Positions 54,137 to 63,852 of a DNA stretch of 64,000 nt are shown here, piece by piece. A model generated the notes under the pieces. The model saw only the letters and a list, made by a program, of their open reading frames with translations, did no database searches and was not told where the DNA came from. Each line of letters starts with the position of its first letter. Within the stretch, counting starts at the first letter, position 1. Position numbers and translations under genes: made by a program. Where the stretch lies: assembly GCA_019075905.1 (NCBI GenBank), contig JAGXAM010000010.1:52921-116920 (forward strand), given 5' to 3'. The DNA comes from Hyphomicrobiales bacterium. GTDB lineage: Bacteria; Pseudomonadota; Alphaproteobacteria; Rhizobiales; Beijerinckiaceae.

Positions 54137-54685
54137 TCATCCGACGGATTCGCGCTGGCGCTCGATTTGCTGGATCACCCGGAACAGGTCGGAGCTGGAA
54201 AAGGCAGCAAGACGCAGGTCCGCCGACAGCACCGCCGGGTCGGAAATCACCTTGGTACGGATTCCTTCCTCGCGCAGGCCCCAGACCAGCGGCGCATAAT
54301 CGCCATCGGCGGCGACCAGCACCAGAAAGTCCGGTTTCAGCCGCGTGCAGGTCAGGGCGAGCTTGATCATCAGCCGCTGGTCATCGCTGTGTTTGACTTC
54401 CTGCTTGTGCCGGTTCATCCGCGCCGGTGCCTCAATGACGTTGACGCCCTGTTCCTGCAGCGAATAGGCCATTTTTGCGTAATTGCTGTTGGCGGTCGAG
54501 ACATCATCCGGGTTGAGCGAGGCCGGCGGAAAGCGAATGACCGGCGCGAAAACCTCAAGCACCTCGTCATGGTCACCGGCGATAAAATCATGGAACTCCC
54601 GGAACGGGAAATGCCGCTGCATGACATCGATTGACTTCAGGGCATGAAAAACAAATTGTGTATCAACGCCAATGATTATGCGCAC
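54137..54685 (-). CDS. NYN-domain (LabA/DUF88) protein
   Basis: This protein of about 182 residues has a PIN-like NYN fold: RIIIGVDTQFVFHAL gives the first acidic residue, HSDDQRLMIKLAL the second, and VLVAADGDYAPLVWGLREEG the DGD acidic pair. Such proteins are putative RNases. The start is a GTG at 54685 directly behind AAGGAAGATAAT; the longer ATG frame (54754) lacks similarity. A 41-base AT-rich gap separates it from the aminopeptidase gene upstream. Confidence 0.82.
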   Translation of the reverse strand: MRIIIGVDTQFVFHALKSIDVMQRHFPFREFHDFIAGDHDEVLEVFAPVIRFPPASLNPDDVSTANSNYAKMAYSLQEQGVNVIEAPARMNRHKQEVKHSDDQRLMIKLALTCTRLKPDFLVLVAADGDYAPLVWGLREEGIRTKVISDPAVLSADLRLAAFSSSDLFRVIQQIERQRESVG

Positions 54686-54795
54686 ATTATCTTCCTTTGC
54701 AGCAGGCAAGGTCGAGTTATTGTCATCAATCACACTCTTCGTGCCATAATGCAATTATAATTCAGTGCCGCTGAAAATTCAATATTGACGAAAGT

Positions 54796-56631
54796 TCAAT
54801 ACAAAAAAGGTGATGTCGCCGCTTCCAGCCATTTTTTGGCATGGTTGTTGATTTGGGGCAAGAGACGCTGGCGCACGGTTGCGTGATAATCATTGAGCCA
54901 GTCGATTTCGTGGTGCTCCAGCAAGGAAAATTCGATCGCCCGCCTGTCGATCGGCGCGAAGCTCAAGGTCTCGAAGCCCAGCATCGGCCGCTCGCCGTTT
55001 TTCACTTTGACATCAACGACCACCACAAGGTTTTCAATCCTTATGCCGAACTCGTGCGCCCGGTAATATCCCGGCTCATTGGAAAGGATCATGCCGGCCT
55101 GCAGCGCCACATGGCCCATTTTCGAGATGCGCTGCGGCCCTTCATGCACGCTGAGATAGGCGCCGACGCCATGGCCGGTGCCATGATCAAAATCGAGACC
55201 CTCGCGCCACAGCGGCAGGCGCGCCAAAGCATCGAGCTGCGCACCGGAGGTGCCATGCGGGAACACCGCCCTTGCGAGGGCAATGTGGCCCTGCAACACC
55301 CTAGTGAAGCATGTTCTCATCGCCCTGCCGGGCCGTCCCACGGCGATCGTGCGGGTGATGTCGGTGGTGCCGTCACGATATTGCCCGCCTGAATCGATCA
55401 GAAACAAGCCGGGCGAGATGGCGATATTGCTGGCTTCCGACACCCGGTAATGCGGAATGGCGGCATGCGGCCCGGCGGCGGAAATCGTCGGGAAGGAGAG
55501 ATCGCGCAACTGGCCGCCTTCACGCCGGAATTCTTCGAGCGCCAGCGCGGCATCGATTTCGGTCAGTCTGCCGGAGCGCACCGCCTTGTCGAACCAGCAC
55601 AGGAAATGCACCATGGCGATGCCATCGCGCAGATGCGCGCGGCGCATGCCAGCAAGTTCGGCCGCAGATTTGGTGGCCTTGAGCAGGGTGATGGGGTCAT
55701 GGCCGACCTCGGCCTTGCCACCAGCACTGCTGAGGCGTTTCACAAGAGCCTGCGCGGCGGTCGCCTGATCAAGGCGCACCGCCATCGCCCGCTGGCCGAG
55801 TTCGTCGAGCAGCGCGGGCAGGGCGGCAGGTGCCGCAAAGGTCGCGAGCCCCGCCAGGGCTTTCGAGAGGCCGCTGCTGATCTTGGCGGCATCACAAAAT
55901 ATCACAGGCTTGCCTTCGGGGGGAATATAGCCATAGGCCAACGCCAGCGGCGTAAAGGCGATATCAGCACCGCGCAGGTTGAAAGCCCAGCACAGATTGT
56001 GCGGATCGCTGATTAGCAATCCGCTGGCATTCGGCAGCTTGCTGCGGATCAGGGCGAGTTTTTCGGCCACACCGGGCCCGGCAAGGCGCGTTGGCTGCAC
56101 CACCATCATGCCCATGGGGGCTGGCGGGCGATCTTGCCACAGGGCATCGAGCGGGTTCGGCTCCAGCGCCTTCAGTCGTGCTCCGGCCTTGTCGAGCGCA
56201 GCCTCCAGGCGTTTCACCTGTCCCTCGGTATGCAGCCACGGATCATAGCCCAGCACCATGCCCGGCGTCAGATGGACTTCAAGCCATGCTTCCGGCGACG
56301 TCTCACCGACCTGCTGGGGCGCGAATAATGCTACATCGACATCATCGCGCACCTGCAGGCTATAGCGACCATCGACAAAAATTGCTGCGCGGTCGGCCAA
56401 TACAAGCGCAGTGCCGGCCGAACCGGTAAAGCCGGTCAGCCACGCGAGCCGCTCGTCGCAGGGTGGCACATATTCATTCTGGTGCTGGTCGGCGCGTGGA
56501 ATGATGAAGCCATCGATGCCAAGGGCTTTGAGCCGCGCCCGCAGGGCTGCAAGGCGCGGTGCGGCTGCGGCGGGGTCGCGGTGATCGGAAAAATCCTGAA
56601 ACCGGCTCTGCGTCGACGGGATTTGCGGCAT
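54796..56631 (-). CDS. pepP: Xaa-Pro aminopeptidase (M24B)
   Basis: This 611-residue protein has the three-domain layout of large aminopeptidase P. The N-terminal domain starts RLAALRARLKALGIDGFIIP, with DQHQNEYVPPCDERLAWLTGF. The catalytic domain carries the metal ligands in LIDSGGQYRDGTTDITRT, FDHGTGHGVGAYLSVHEGP, SNEPGYY and FGIRIENLV. It removes N-terminal residues before proline. The start at 56631 lies one base after the prmA stop (TGACATG), so the two are cotranscribed. Confidence 0.92.
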   Translation of the reverse strand: MPQIPSTQSRFQDFSDHRDPAAAAPRLAALRARLKALGIDGFIIPRADQHQNEYVPPCDERLAWLTGFTGSAGTALVLADRAAIFVDGRYSLQVRDDVDVALFAPQQVGETSPEAWLEVHLTPGMVLGYDPWLHTEGQVKRLEAALDKAGARLKALEPNPLDALWQDRPPAPMGMMVVQPTRLAGPGVAEKLALIRSKLPNASGLLISDPHNLCWAFNLRGADIAFTPLALAYGYIPPEGKPVIFCDAAKISSGLSKALAGLATFAAPAALPALLDELGQRAMAVRLDQATAAQALVKRLSSAGGKAEVGHDPITLLKATKSAAELAGMRRAHLRDGIAMVHFLCWFDKAVRSGRLTEIDAALALEEFRREGGQLRDLSFPTISAAGPHAAIPHYRVSEASNIAISPGLFLIDSGGQYRDGTTDITRTIAVGRPGRAMRTCFTRVLQGHIALARAVFPHGTSGAQLDALARLPLWREGLDFDHGTGHGVGAYLSVHEGPQRISKMGHVALQAGMILSNEPGYYRAHEFGIRIENLVVVVDVKVKNGERPMLGFETLSFAPIDRRAIEFSLLEHHEIDWLNDYHATVRQRLLPQINNHAKKWLEAATSPFLY

Positions 56632-56632
56632 G

Positions 56633-57583
56633 TCACCTGATCTTTGCTGATGAGTCGATCCGCCGCAACAATAGCGTCGCCCAGCCTTCAACGTCCAGCC
56701 GCCGCGCGAGGTGGAAACCCTGCCAGCGAAAGGCGCTGAGGACCCCGGCGACATCGCCTGCAAGCAGCCCCGACACAATGATCTCGCCATGCCGCGCGCA
56801 AGCCAGCGCAAGATCCGCCGCCATCCCGCGCAAGGGGGCGGCCAGAATATTGGCGAAAATCAGGTCATAAGGCGCGCCGCCGCGCAAGGCCGGATGATCC
56901 ACCCCCGCCGCCGCCAGCGCCCGCACAAACGGCCTGACACCATTCAGCGCAACATTGGCCTGCGCCACCCTGGTAGCGACCGGGTCGATATCACCGGCAA
57001 TGACGCGCCGGCGCAGGACTTTGGCGGCGGCAATCGCCAGCACGCCGGTGCCGGTGCCGACATCGAGCACATGGCGCGGCCGCCGCCGCTTTAACACCCC
57101 GTCGAACATCAGCAGGCAGCCGCGCGTCGTGCCGTGATGGCCGGTGCCGAAAGCCAGCGCTGCCTCGATCTCCAGCGCCACATCATGCGGGCGACGCTGC
57201 GCGCGATCATGCTGGCCATGCAGCCAGAACCGCCCGGCGCGCACCGGCGCCAGCCCCTCAAGCGAGCGGGCAATCCAGTCGGCCGCAGGCACTTCGGTCA
57301 GTTCGGCCGTGGCGGCACGCGCCGCGCCCAGATTTTCGGCGATGAAGACGCGCGCCAGTTCCAGCCCGAAGTCATCCTCAAGGCAAAATTCCAGCACCCA
57401 TTGCCCCGGCCGCCACGATGGCGTTGCCGTCTGGATTTCATAGCAGCCTATCGCCATGGGCGCGATGTCCATCAGCGCCTCGGCCGCGCGCGCCAGCCCC
57501 ATGCCCTCGGCCTCGCTGGTGTCGATTCGCAGCACGAAGGTTGCAGGCGAAAGGGCGGCTGGATGCTGGGTGCGGGCTGTCAT
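56633..57583 (-). CDS. prmA: Ribosomal protein L11 methyltransferase
   Basis: This protein of about 316 residues shows the SAM-binding core HVLDVGTGTGVLAIAAAKVL, the acidic AGDIDPVATRVAQANV, and the catalytic-loop DLIFANIL, the PrmA form of the NPPY motif. FGTGHHGTTRGCL is the diagnostic PrmA segment. It trimethylates L11. The start at 57583 follows the family; the frame opens 38 codons earlier without similarity. It is cotranscribed with the aminopeptidase. Confidence 0.94.
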   Translation of the reverse strand: MTARTQHPAALSPATFVLRIDTSEAEGMGLARAAEALMDIAPMAIGCYEIQTATPSWRPGQWVLEFCLEDDFGLELARVFIAENLGAARAATAELTEVPAADWIARSLEGLAPVRAGRFWLHGQHDRAQRRPHDVALEIEAALAFGTGHHGTTRGCLLMFDGVLKRRRPRHVLDVGTGTGVLAIAAAKVLRRRVIAGDIDPVATRVAQANVALNGVRPFVRALAAAGVDHPALRGGAPYDLIFANILAAPLRGMAADLALACARHGEIIVSGLLAGDVAGVLSAFRWQGFHLARRLDVEGWATLLLRRIDSSAKIR

Positions 57584-57713
57584 GTCCCGGCGATAGCAAG
57601 GATCGCCAGCGCTGTCACCAGCAAGCCTCATCATCTCGCCTTCAGCGCTAGCCGGCCTTATGCTGCGCCAGCGCGCGCCACCCTGAGGAGCTCGCAATCA
57701 GGCAGGACTCTTG

Positions 57714-58622
57714 ATGAATTACCCATTTTACACCCTCGATGTCTTCACCGGCCAGCGCTTTGCCGGCAACCCGCTGGCCGTGGTGCTGGAGGCCGATCAG
57801 CTCTCCGGCGAGGAGATGCAGGAGATTGCCCGCGAATTCAACCTGTCAGAGACCGTGTTCGTCATGGAGCCGCGTGATCCGGTGCACACCGCCAGATTGC
57901 GGATTTTTGCGCCGGATCGTGAACTGGCCTTTGCCGGCCATCCCACCATCGGCACCGCCGCGCTGCTGGCGCATTTGCGCGCCGCCGACATGATCAGGGG
58001 CCGCGAACTGGCGCTGGTGCTGGAAGAGGGTGTCGGGCCGGTGCCTTGCGCGGTCTGGCGCGACAAGGCCGGCACCTTGCGCGCCAGCTTCGAGATCATC
58101 GAGGAACCGCACCAGATCGAGGCTGTGCTTGATCCGGCAAAGATCGCCGCGGCCCTTGGCATAAAGCCCGCCGACATCGGCTTTGGCGGGCATGAACCCG
58201 GCCTGTGGTCGGCCGGCAACCCGCTCATTTTCGTGCCGCTGCGTCATGCCGACCTGCTCGGCCGGCTGCAACCGGTGCAGGCGCTGTGGCAGGAGGCCTT
58301 TGCGCCCGGCAAGGGCCTGGCCTTCATCTACGCCGGGGATCACACCCCATCCGGGCAGGGCTATCGCGCCCGCATGCTTTTTACCACCCCGGAACTGCGC
58401 GAGGATCCCGCCACAGGTTCGGCCGCGGCGGCCTTTGCCGGGGTGATGATGCGCTTCGAGCGCTGGAGCGATGGCGCCCATCTCGTACGCATCACCCAGG
58501 GCGAGCATATGGGCCGACGCAGCGAAATCATTCTCGGGCTCGAGATTGACGCCGGCGAACTCACGGGCGCCAGCGTTTCCGGCGCTGCCGTCATTGTCAC
58601 CAGCGGCCAGCTGACCCTGTGA
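57714..58622 (+). CDS. PhzF-family isomerase-like protein
   Basis: This 302-residue protein starts NYPFYTLDVFTGQRFAGNPLAVV and contains EFNLSETVFV (the catalytic glutamate), ELAFAGHPTIGTAALLA and EDPATGSAAAAFAGVM. This is the diaminopimelate-epimerase-like fold of the PhzF family. PhzF itself isomerises an intermediate of phenazine synthesis, but most members outside such clusters have unknown substrates. The first codon could also be a TTG at 57711. Confidence 0.92.
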   Translation: MNYPFYTLDVFTGQRFAGNPLAVVLEADQLSGEEMQEIAREFNLSETVFVMEPRDPVHTARLRIFAPDRELAFAGHPTIGTAALLAHLRAADMIRGRELALVLEEGVGPVPCAVWRDKAGTLRASFEIIEEPHQIEAVLDPAKIAAALGIKPADIGFGGHEPGLWSAGNPLIFVPLRHADLLGRLQPVQALWQEAFAPGKGLAFIYAGDHTPSGQGYRARMLFTTPELREDPATGSAAAAFAGVMMRFERWSDGAHLVRITQGEHMGRRSEIILGLEIDAGELTGASVSGAAVIVTSGQLTL

Positions 58623-59000
58623 TCAGATGGTGGTCGGATAGCCGTATTTGATTTCCGAGGCGCGAATCATCGCCTGCGCCCGGGCATCATGGCCCGCTGA
58701 ACAGGCCTGCGCCGCCTTGTCGATTTCGCGGTAGATGGTCCGCGAAACCTGCTTGTTGACCTGGCCGATATGCACATCATTGTCGATCACGGCGCGGTAA
58801 CGGGCGACCCGCACATTGCAGCCCTTGCCATGCGGCAGGGCATAGCCGTGCGGCGTGAATTCCGCCGAGGCAAAGGCCGCGGGACCGGACGGCCCGGCCG
58901 CGGTCGAGGTGGTGTTGCATCCGGCCAGCAACAGCGCAGCGCTTGCCAGCGCGCAGAAAGCAACAGGGCGGCGATGTGAAACGTGATGATACGGCATCAT
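58623..59000 (-). CDS. Small predicted lipoprotein
   Basis: This 125-residue protein has a lipoprotein signal (CALASAALLLAGC) with lipobox LAGC. The mature part is short, and I do not recognise the family. Visible traits are HGKGCNVRVARYRAVIDNDVHIG and KAAQACSAGHDARAQAMI, with two further cysteines that could pair. An ATG three bases downstream is an equivalent start. It is convergent with phzF. Confidence 0.65.
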   Translation of the reverse strand: MMPYHHVSHRRPVAFCALASAALLLAGCNTTSTAAGPSGPAAFASAEFTPHGYALPHGKGCNVRVARYRAVIDNDVHIGQVNKQVSRTIYREIDKAAQACSAGHDARAQAMIRASEIKYGYPTTI

Positions 59001-59107
59001 GGTCTCTCTTGGAGCAAGAGGTCGGGGAGGGGTAACAGAGTGATACCAACGCAACAGCCACGCCCGGTGTGATAAAACAAATTCACGCCAAGGCAAGCCT
59101 TGAAATC

Positions 59108-59725
59108 TCAGTGCACCAAAGCCGCCAGTTGCCGCACTTCCGGCGCCAGCGACGCCACCAGCGCGATCGCCATGCCGATATTGATGGCGTGCATGATCTT
59201 TGGATTGTCGACCAGCCGGCGCAGCAAGGTCCCGAACGAGGCCCATACAGCGACGCACGGCAGGTTGATCACTCCGAAAATCAGCGTCACCACCGCAAGG
59301 TCAAGGGCAAATTGCGAGGCCTGCACATAGACCGCCACGGCCGTTACCGCCATCATCCACGCCTTGGGATTGACCCATTGGAACGAGGCCGCCTGCATGA
59401 AGGTCATCGGCTTGCCGCTGCTGCCATTGGCACGGCGCACCACGCCCGATGTGGCGATCTTCCAGGCCAGCCACAGCAAATACAAGATACTGACGATTTT
59501 CAGGAACGTTTCGAGCCAGGGAAAGATCGCAAACAACGCGTTGATGCCGAGGCCCACCAGCAGCACCATCAGCATGAAGCCCAACGCCACGCCGATCATA
59601 TGCGGCAGGGTCCGGCGCATGCCATAGGTCAGGCCGGAGCTCATCAGCATCAAATTATTCGGGCCCGGCGTGATCGAAGCCACAAAGCAGAACAACGCCA
59701 GCGAGACCAGATCCGTATTGTTCAC
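59108..59725 (-). CDS. LysE-family amino acid exporter
   Basis: This 205-residue protein has six membrane segments and the LysE/RhtB signature FVASITPGPNNLMLMSSGLTYG near the N-terminus, with FQWVNPKAWMMAVTAV in the middle. It would export amino acids. It overlaps the ilvN stop by four bases (ATGA), so it may relieve excess branched-chain amino acids produced by acetolactate synthase (inference). Confidence 0.9.
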   Translation of the reverse strand: MNNTDLVSLALFCFVASITPGPNNLMLMSSGLTYGMRRTLPHMIGVALGFMLMVLLVGLGINALFAIFPWLETFLKIVSILYLLWLAWKIATSGVVRRANGSSGKPMTFMQAASFQWVNPKAWMMAVTAVAVYVQASQFALDLAVVTLIFGVINLPCVAVWASFGTLLRRLVDNPKIMHAINIGMAIALVASLAPEVRQLAALVH

Positions 59726-60273
59726 AGTGGCAGTGCACCACGGGAGATGGCGGCAACGCCGGTGCGTGACACATCGATCAGGCCGATCGGCCGCATCAAT
59801 TCGATGAACTGGTCGATCTTGTCGGTCCGCCCGGTCAGCTCGAACACGAAGCTCTGGGTCGTGGCATCGATCACCCGGGCGCGGAAGGCATCGGCGAGAC
59901 GCAAAGCCTCGACCCGGTTGTCACCCTTGCCCTGCACCTTGACCATCGCCAGCTCGCGCTCTATGGCCCCGCCTTTCAGCGTCAGGTCGGTGACGTGATG
60001 CACCGGCACCAGCCGGTCGAGCTGATGGCCGATCTGCTCGATGGCCTCCGGCGTGCCCGACGTGACAATGGTGATGCGCGACAGATGCTCGGCATGCGCC
60101 ACTTCCGCCACCGTCAGGCTCTCGATATTATAGCCTCGCCCGGAAAACAGCCCGACCACCCGCGCCAGAACGCCCGGATCATTGTCCACCAGCACCGAAA
60201 GCGTGTGCGTTTCGGTATTGGAGGTGCTCATGGCGGACGAATAGGGGGAGGGCGGCGAGACGACGGCGTTCAT
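59722..60273 (-). CDS. ilvN: Acetolactate synthase small (regulatory) subunit
   Basis: This protein of about 183 residues has the ACT-domain start HTLSVLVDNDPGVLARVVGLFSGRGYNIESLTV and the C-terminal domain with ALRLADAFRARVIDATTQSFVFELTG. It binds valine and regulates acetolactate synthase. The catalytic ilvB/ilvI is not adjacent, which is unusual: the upstream gene is a glycosyltransferase. The start is at 60273; an ATG at 60231 is also plausible, since the intervening residues are low-complexity. Confidence 0.93.
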   Translation of the reverse strand: MNAVVSPPSPYSSAMSTSNTETHTLSVLVDNDPGVLARVVGLFSGRGYNIESLTVAEVAHAEHLSRITIVTSGTPEAIEQIGHQLDRLVPVHHVTDLTLKGGAIERELAMVKVQGKGDNRVEALRLADAFRARVIDATTQSFVFELTGRTDKIDQFIELMRPIGLIDVSRTGVAAISRGALPL

Positions 60274-60358
60274 GGCAAGGCGTTTCCCAAAAAATAAGGC
60301 CCGGCCTTCATGCCTGAAACATCGCGGCACTGCAATCGCCGCCAGCAAATTCTGGCCG

Positions 60359-61909
60359 CTATGTGGCCTTGGCAGGTGCCTGCGGGCGCTGCACCACGAT
60401 CACGAAATGCCGCCGCGGCGCCGTCAGCCCCCAAAGACGCTTGACCGCGCTCATGTGCAGAAGCTCGGCCTGCGGCCCGGCCGCCTCCTTGCCCTTGGCG
60501 ATACACACCGCATCCCCGACCTCGCAGATGTAGAGCGCGCCCTGCGCCTTCGCCAGCGCCGGGGTGATCCATGGCGTCGCCAGCGGCATGACATTGAGAT
60601 CAAACACCGGATGATCCGGGCTCGAAAACGCCGCGCCCATCGAGAAAATATCGTTGCCGCCGACAATCTTCCAGCGCCCGCCGACATTCTGGTGCCACCA
60701 GTGCGTCAGCTTCAGCGCCAGTTCCGTGCGCGGCGAATTGGCGGCGCGCGTATGCGCCTCGAAAGTGGCCACGGCGACGATCGGCGAGATCACCAGCGTC
60801 ACCGCCAGAAATGTCGCATTGATCCGCCAGATCCGCCGCAGCGCCACCGCGCCGACAAAGGCCGGCAGCAGCGTGATCATGAAGATCGGCACGGTAAAGA
60901 GGTTCTGCATGCCCCACAGCGCCGAGCATTTGGTCTGCAGGGCGGCGCAGGCGACGGCGCTGGTAGCGGTCGGCCCGAAGGTGAGAATGGCCAGCACCGG
61001 CATCATCGCCAGTTTCGGCCAGGCAATGCGCAGGCTGCGTGCCGCCACCGCCAGCGCCAGCATGGCCGGCAGGCTGTAAAGCACCATCGCCACCAGAAAG
61101 CCGAGCGAGCTCGGGATCGAGCGCGAAAACGGATAGATTTCCTCGCCATGGAAATAATGGAACGGCAGGAAATTATTCTGCACCAGCCACAGGAAATGCA
61201 TCAGCGTTAGCGGCAGGAACCCGAGAGCGGCAAAGAAGGGCAGGGAGGAAGCCCAGAATTTGCGCCTGTTGGGATGCACCAGCGAGGCAAAAAACAGGCA
61301 GCCAAGAAACAGCAGCGCATTATATTTGGAGAGCAGCGCGCAGGCCATCAGCAGGCCGGCGAGAGCGGCGCGCCGCGCCTCCAGCTTGTCCATCATCGCC
61401 AGAAACGCCCAGGCCGTCGCCGGCCACACCGACAACTGGATGGTATTGGCATTGAACAACATGGTCAGGAACGAATAGACCGGCATCAGCGCCAGCAGCA
61501 GCGCCGCGCTCCATTGCGAGGCTTCATCGGCGAGGAAATAGGCCGCGACCTTGCGCACGAAATAAAGGCCAAGCGCCACATTGACGGTCGACAGCAGATA
61601 GGCGCTCCACGGCTTGATCGGGAACACCGCAAACCAGTCATGGGCGATCCACGACCAGAAGGGCGGGTGCTTGTAATAGCCCCACATCATTTCCCGGCCC
61701 CAGCTATAAGCCTCGGCGGTATCGGTATGGATGTCGGCGGCACCATTGGAGACGACGGCATAGATCGTCCACAGCGGCACGAAAGCTATCAGCACCAGCC
61801 AGGGCCGCGCGGTGACAAGATCATCGAGCCGGGCCAGAAGCTGCAGAAAATTATCCTTGGGCCGTGCCTGTGGCTTGGTGGCGGCAAGAGCGGCAGCTTC
61901 CATGGTCAT
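60359..61909 (-). CDS. GT39/ArnT-like membrane glycosyltransferase
   Basis: This 516-residue protein has about eleven membrane segments. The first periplasmic loop, with DTAEAYSWGREMMWGYYKHPPFWSW, holds the acidic motif and the YYKHPP signature of the PMT_2/GT39 family. It would move a sugar from a polyprenyl-phosphate donor to a lipid or protein. The C-terminal periplasmic domain reads LTHWWHQNVGGRWKIVGG. No partner genes are adjacent. Confidence 0.85.
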   Translation of the reverse strand: MTMEAAALAATKPQARPKDNFLQLLARLDDLVTARPWLVLIAFVPLWTIYAVVSNGAADIHTDTAEAYSWGREMMWGYYKHPPFWSWIAHDWFAVFPIKPWSAYLLSTVNVALGLYFVRKVAAYFLADEASQWSAALLLALMPVYSFLTMLFNANTIQLSVWPATAWAFLAMMDKLEARRAALAGLLMACALLSKYNALLFLGCLFFASLVHPNRRKFWASSLPFFAALGFLPLTLMHFLWLVQNNFLPFHYFHGEEIYPFSRSIPSSLGFLVAMVLYSLPAMLALAVAARSLRIAWPKLAMMPVLAILTFGPTATSAVACAALQTKCSALWGMQNLFTVPIFMITLLPAFVGAVALRRIWRINATFLAVTLVISPIVAVATFEAHTRAANSPRTELALKLTHWWHQNVGGRWKIVGGNDIFSMGAAFSSPDHPVFDLNVMPLATPWITPALAKAQGALYICEVGDAVCIAKGKEAAGPQAELLHMSAVKRLWGLTAPRRHFVIVVQRPQAPAKAT

Positions 61910-62032
61910 GCATAATCCTTGAACTCAACATGTTCCCGACGGGCCCATAATCCAGGGCCGACATTGTACGAATCGCCTTGCAGCAAGCTTAATGGACGGG
62001 TAGGACGTTGCCTGATGCCCTCCGGAGCCGCC

Positions 62033-62695
62033 ATGCCCTACACTGCCAACGCCATAGCCGCAAGTTTTTGTTCCAGCGCGCGTAAGGCGCGGCACCTCGA
62101 AAAGCCCTATCCCCATGCCTTTCTAAGCGATCTTTTCCCTGCGGCCGTCGCCCGCGAGCTCAATGATCTGCCCTTCAAAGCCCCCTCGCTCGGCGGCGTC
62201 TCCGGCAAGCGCGAACTCCACAATGACACGCGCTCCTATTTTGATGCCGCCGCCATGGCGCGCTTTCCGGTGATGGCCGAAACGGCGCAGGCCCTGCAAA
62301 GTCCTTCAACCATCGCCACACTGGAAGATGTCTTTGGCGCGCCGCTCGCGGGCACCTTTCTGCGACTGGAATATGCGCAGGATATTGACGGCTTCTGGCT
62401 GGAGCCGCACACCGATCTCGGCGTCAAGAGATTCACCTGCCTGATTTATCTCTCCGCCCTCGACGGCCACGACACGCTCGGCACCGATATTTACAGCGAT
62501 CACGACACCTATTTTGGCCGCTCGCCCTTCATCCCCAACAGCGCCATGGTGTTCGTGCCCGGCACCAATACCTGGCACGGCTTTGAGAAGCGCCCGATCA
62601 ACGGCGTGCGCAAATCGGTGATCCTCAATTACGTCACCACCGACTGGCGCGCCCGCGAACAACTAAGCTTCCCGCAGACCCCGGTGCACCGGTAA
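62033..62695 (+). CDS. 2OG-Fe(II) oxygenase superfamily protein
   Basis: This 220-residue protein has the metal-binding H-x-D in WLEPHTDLGVKRFTCLIYL, the distal histidine in NTWHGFEKRP and the 2-oxoglutarate-binding arginine in GVRKSVILNYV. FLRLEYAQDIDGFWLEPH is typical of the small group that modifies sugars or proteins. The substrate is unknown. The ATG at 62033 follows CCGGAG; an ATG at 62015 is an alternative. Confidence 0.82.
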   Translation: MPYTANAIAASFCSSARKARHLEKPYPHAFLSDLFPAAVARELNDLPFKAPSLGGVSGKRELHNDTRSYFDAAAMARFPVMAETAQALQSPSTIATLEDVFGAPLAGTFLRLEYAQDIDGFWLEPHTDLGVKRFTCLIYLSALDGHDTLGTDIYSDHDTYFGRSPFIPNSAMVFVPGTNTWHGFEKRPINGVRKSVILNYVTTDWRAREQLSFPQTPVHR

Positions 62696-62910
62696 GGGGG
62701 GCGTGAGACGGCCCTGAAATTCCGGCAATCCGGCAAATATTTATGCGCGCGGGCAATGATGCCAGCACCGCAGCACTGCTGCGCCGCCCGACCCTCTCCG
62801 CGCTGTCGCCCGACACTCCATCCGTCCAAAAGGACAAATCCAACCGCCAGAGCGAACTCAAAACCGGATAAAACCTGGCGGCAACGTCACCTCCGATGAT
62901 GCAATTGGTC

Positions 62911-63459
62911 TCATGCCACCGGAATTCCGGAATTTCCCGATCGTGCGGGTTTTCGGAACCGCCACCAGCGGAGAATGGCCAAGAACCCGACAATGAGCGC
63001 CGGTATGCCGAATTTGAGGCCGATGGAACCGCCCAAATCATCGGTGATCGAAACCGCGGCTTCTGTATTTTTATTGAAATAGGCGTTGAGCCTCGCGGTC
63101 GCGGAATCCGCCGCTGATCGAGTATCGTAGCTCAAGACCTGATAGGTTGTGTTCGGCGCGCTCGATGTCAGTACAAGAGCCACGCCAAAAGTTGCTCCCG
63201 CACGGTTGCCCCCGGCACTGGCGCGGGGAAGGAGCGTTTGAGCACCAGCGATGCTCGATTGCGGAATAACGAAGGACGTGTTGCCTATGAATCCGAGGAA
63301 ACGGGTTTGCAAAATCTCGCATGCACCAACCGGCGTGCGTTGGCAGCGTATCCCGTAATCGCTCGGCGGGGACAGCAAAACCAATGATGCGGCAAATAAG
63401 CCGATGCCCCCCAAAGGCAGTAAGACAAGGGCTATGATCGCTTTGGAGCTGATCTGCAT
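62911..63459 (-). CDS. Two-helix membrane protein of unknown function
   Basis: This 182-residue protein starts at an ATG behind AAGGGGGG. One membrane helix is at the start (KAIIALVLLPLGGIGLFAASLVLL) and one near the end (PALIVGFLAILRWW). The middle, including GIRCQRTPVGACEILQTRFLG and YQVLSYDTRSAADSATARLNAYF, would be outside the membrane. The pattern recalls small DUF3592-like envelope proteins, but I do not recognise the family. The frame continues open upstream through an 18-bp tandem repeat, which would add a repetitive N-terminus. Confidence 0.6.
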   Translation of the reverse strand: MQISSKAIIALVLLPLGGIGLFAASLVLLSPPSDYGIRCQRTPVGACEILQTRFLGFIGNTSFVIPQSSIAGAQTLLPRASAGGNRAGATFGVALVLTSSAPNTTYQVLSYDTRSAADSATARLNAYFNKNTEAAVSITDDLGGSIGLKFGIPALIVGFLAILRWWRFRKPARSGNSGIPVA

Positions 63460-63474
63460 CGGCGAGCCCCCCTT

Positions 63475-63528
63475 GTCATTCAAGCTTATGATGTCAATCA
63501 CGCTTACGATGTCATTCAAGCTTGTGAC
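63475..63528. repeat. 18-bp tandem repeat upstream of the two-helix protein
   Basis: Three copies start at 63475, 63493 and 63511 (unit GTCATTCAAGCTTATGAT with a few changes). The first and third share a perfect 13-base core. Read on the minus strand they stay in the frame of the following gene, giving three SLND/SVID-like hexapeptides, but the ribosome-binding site lies between the repeat and the ATG at 63459. Confidence 0.85.
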
Positions 63529-63852
63529 CCAAGCCGACATACCCAATGTGGGCCGGTACGAGGCCGAATCGACCGCGATCTCTGCTTGGTGACAAGATCG
63601 TCGGGTCGAGTCAGGGAGTGTCCCGGGCAATGTTGAAAAAGGGGAACTCCGCAGGGCGGGCCGAAATGCAGATGAAGTTGCGATAAGGCGCAGCACAAGG
63701 CTAACAGCCCTGGGATGCTGCGTCGGGTAAATTCAGCAGCCCATCCCTGCGCTCCTGTGAGGGCACTGCCACGGGCAAGCGTTTCGTCCGAGTTTCGCTT
63801 CGTTGCCACCCATGAAAGGCGCACGGCAAATGCTGCGGCCGAGCGGCGGTGG
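63529..63852. other. No gene recognised before the IS element
   Basis: This stretch has no convincing reading frame on either strand. A few short frames exist, and the local composition drifts from the neighbours. It may be insertion-site debris. Confidence 0.4.

Noticed and set aside
52061..54634. An 857-codon plus-strand frame through the AsmA and FAD-oxidase genes
   Set aside because: It is antisense to two well-supported genes. It has no domain similarity, is rich in Arg, Gln, His and Gly as expected of a GC-rich shadow frame, and lacks a ribosome-binding site.
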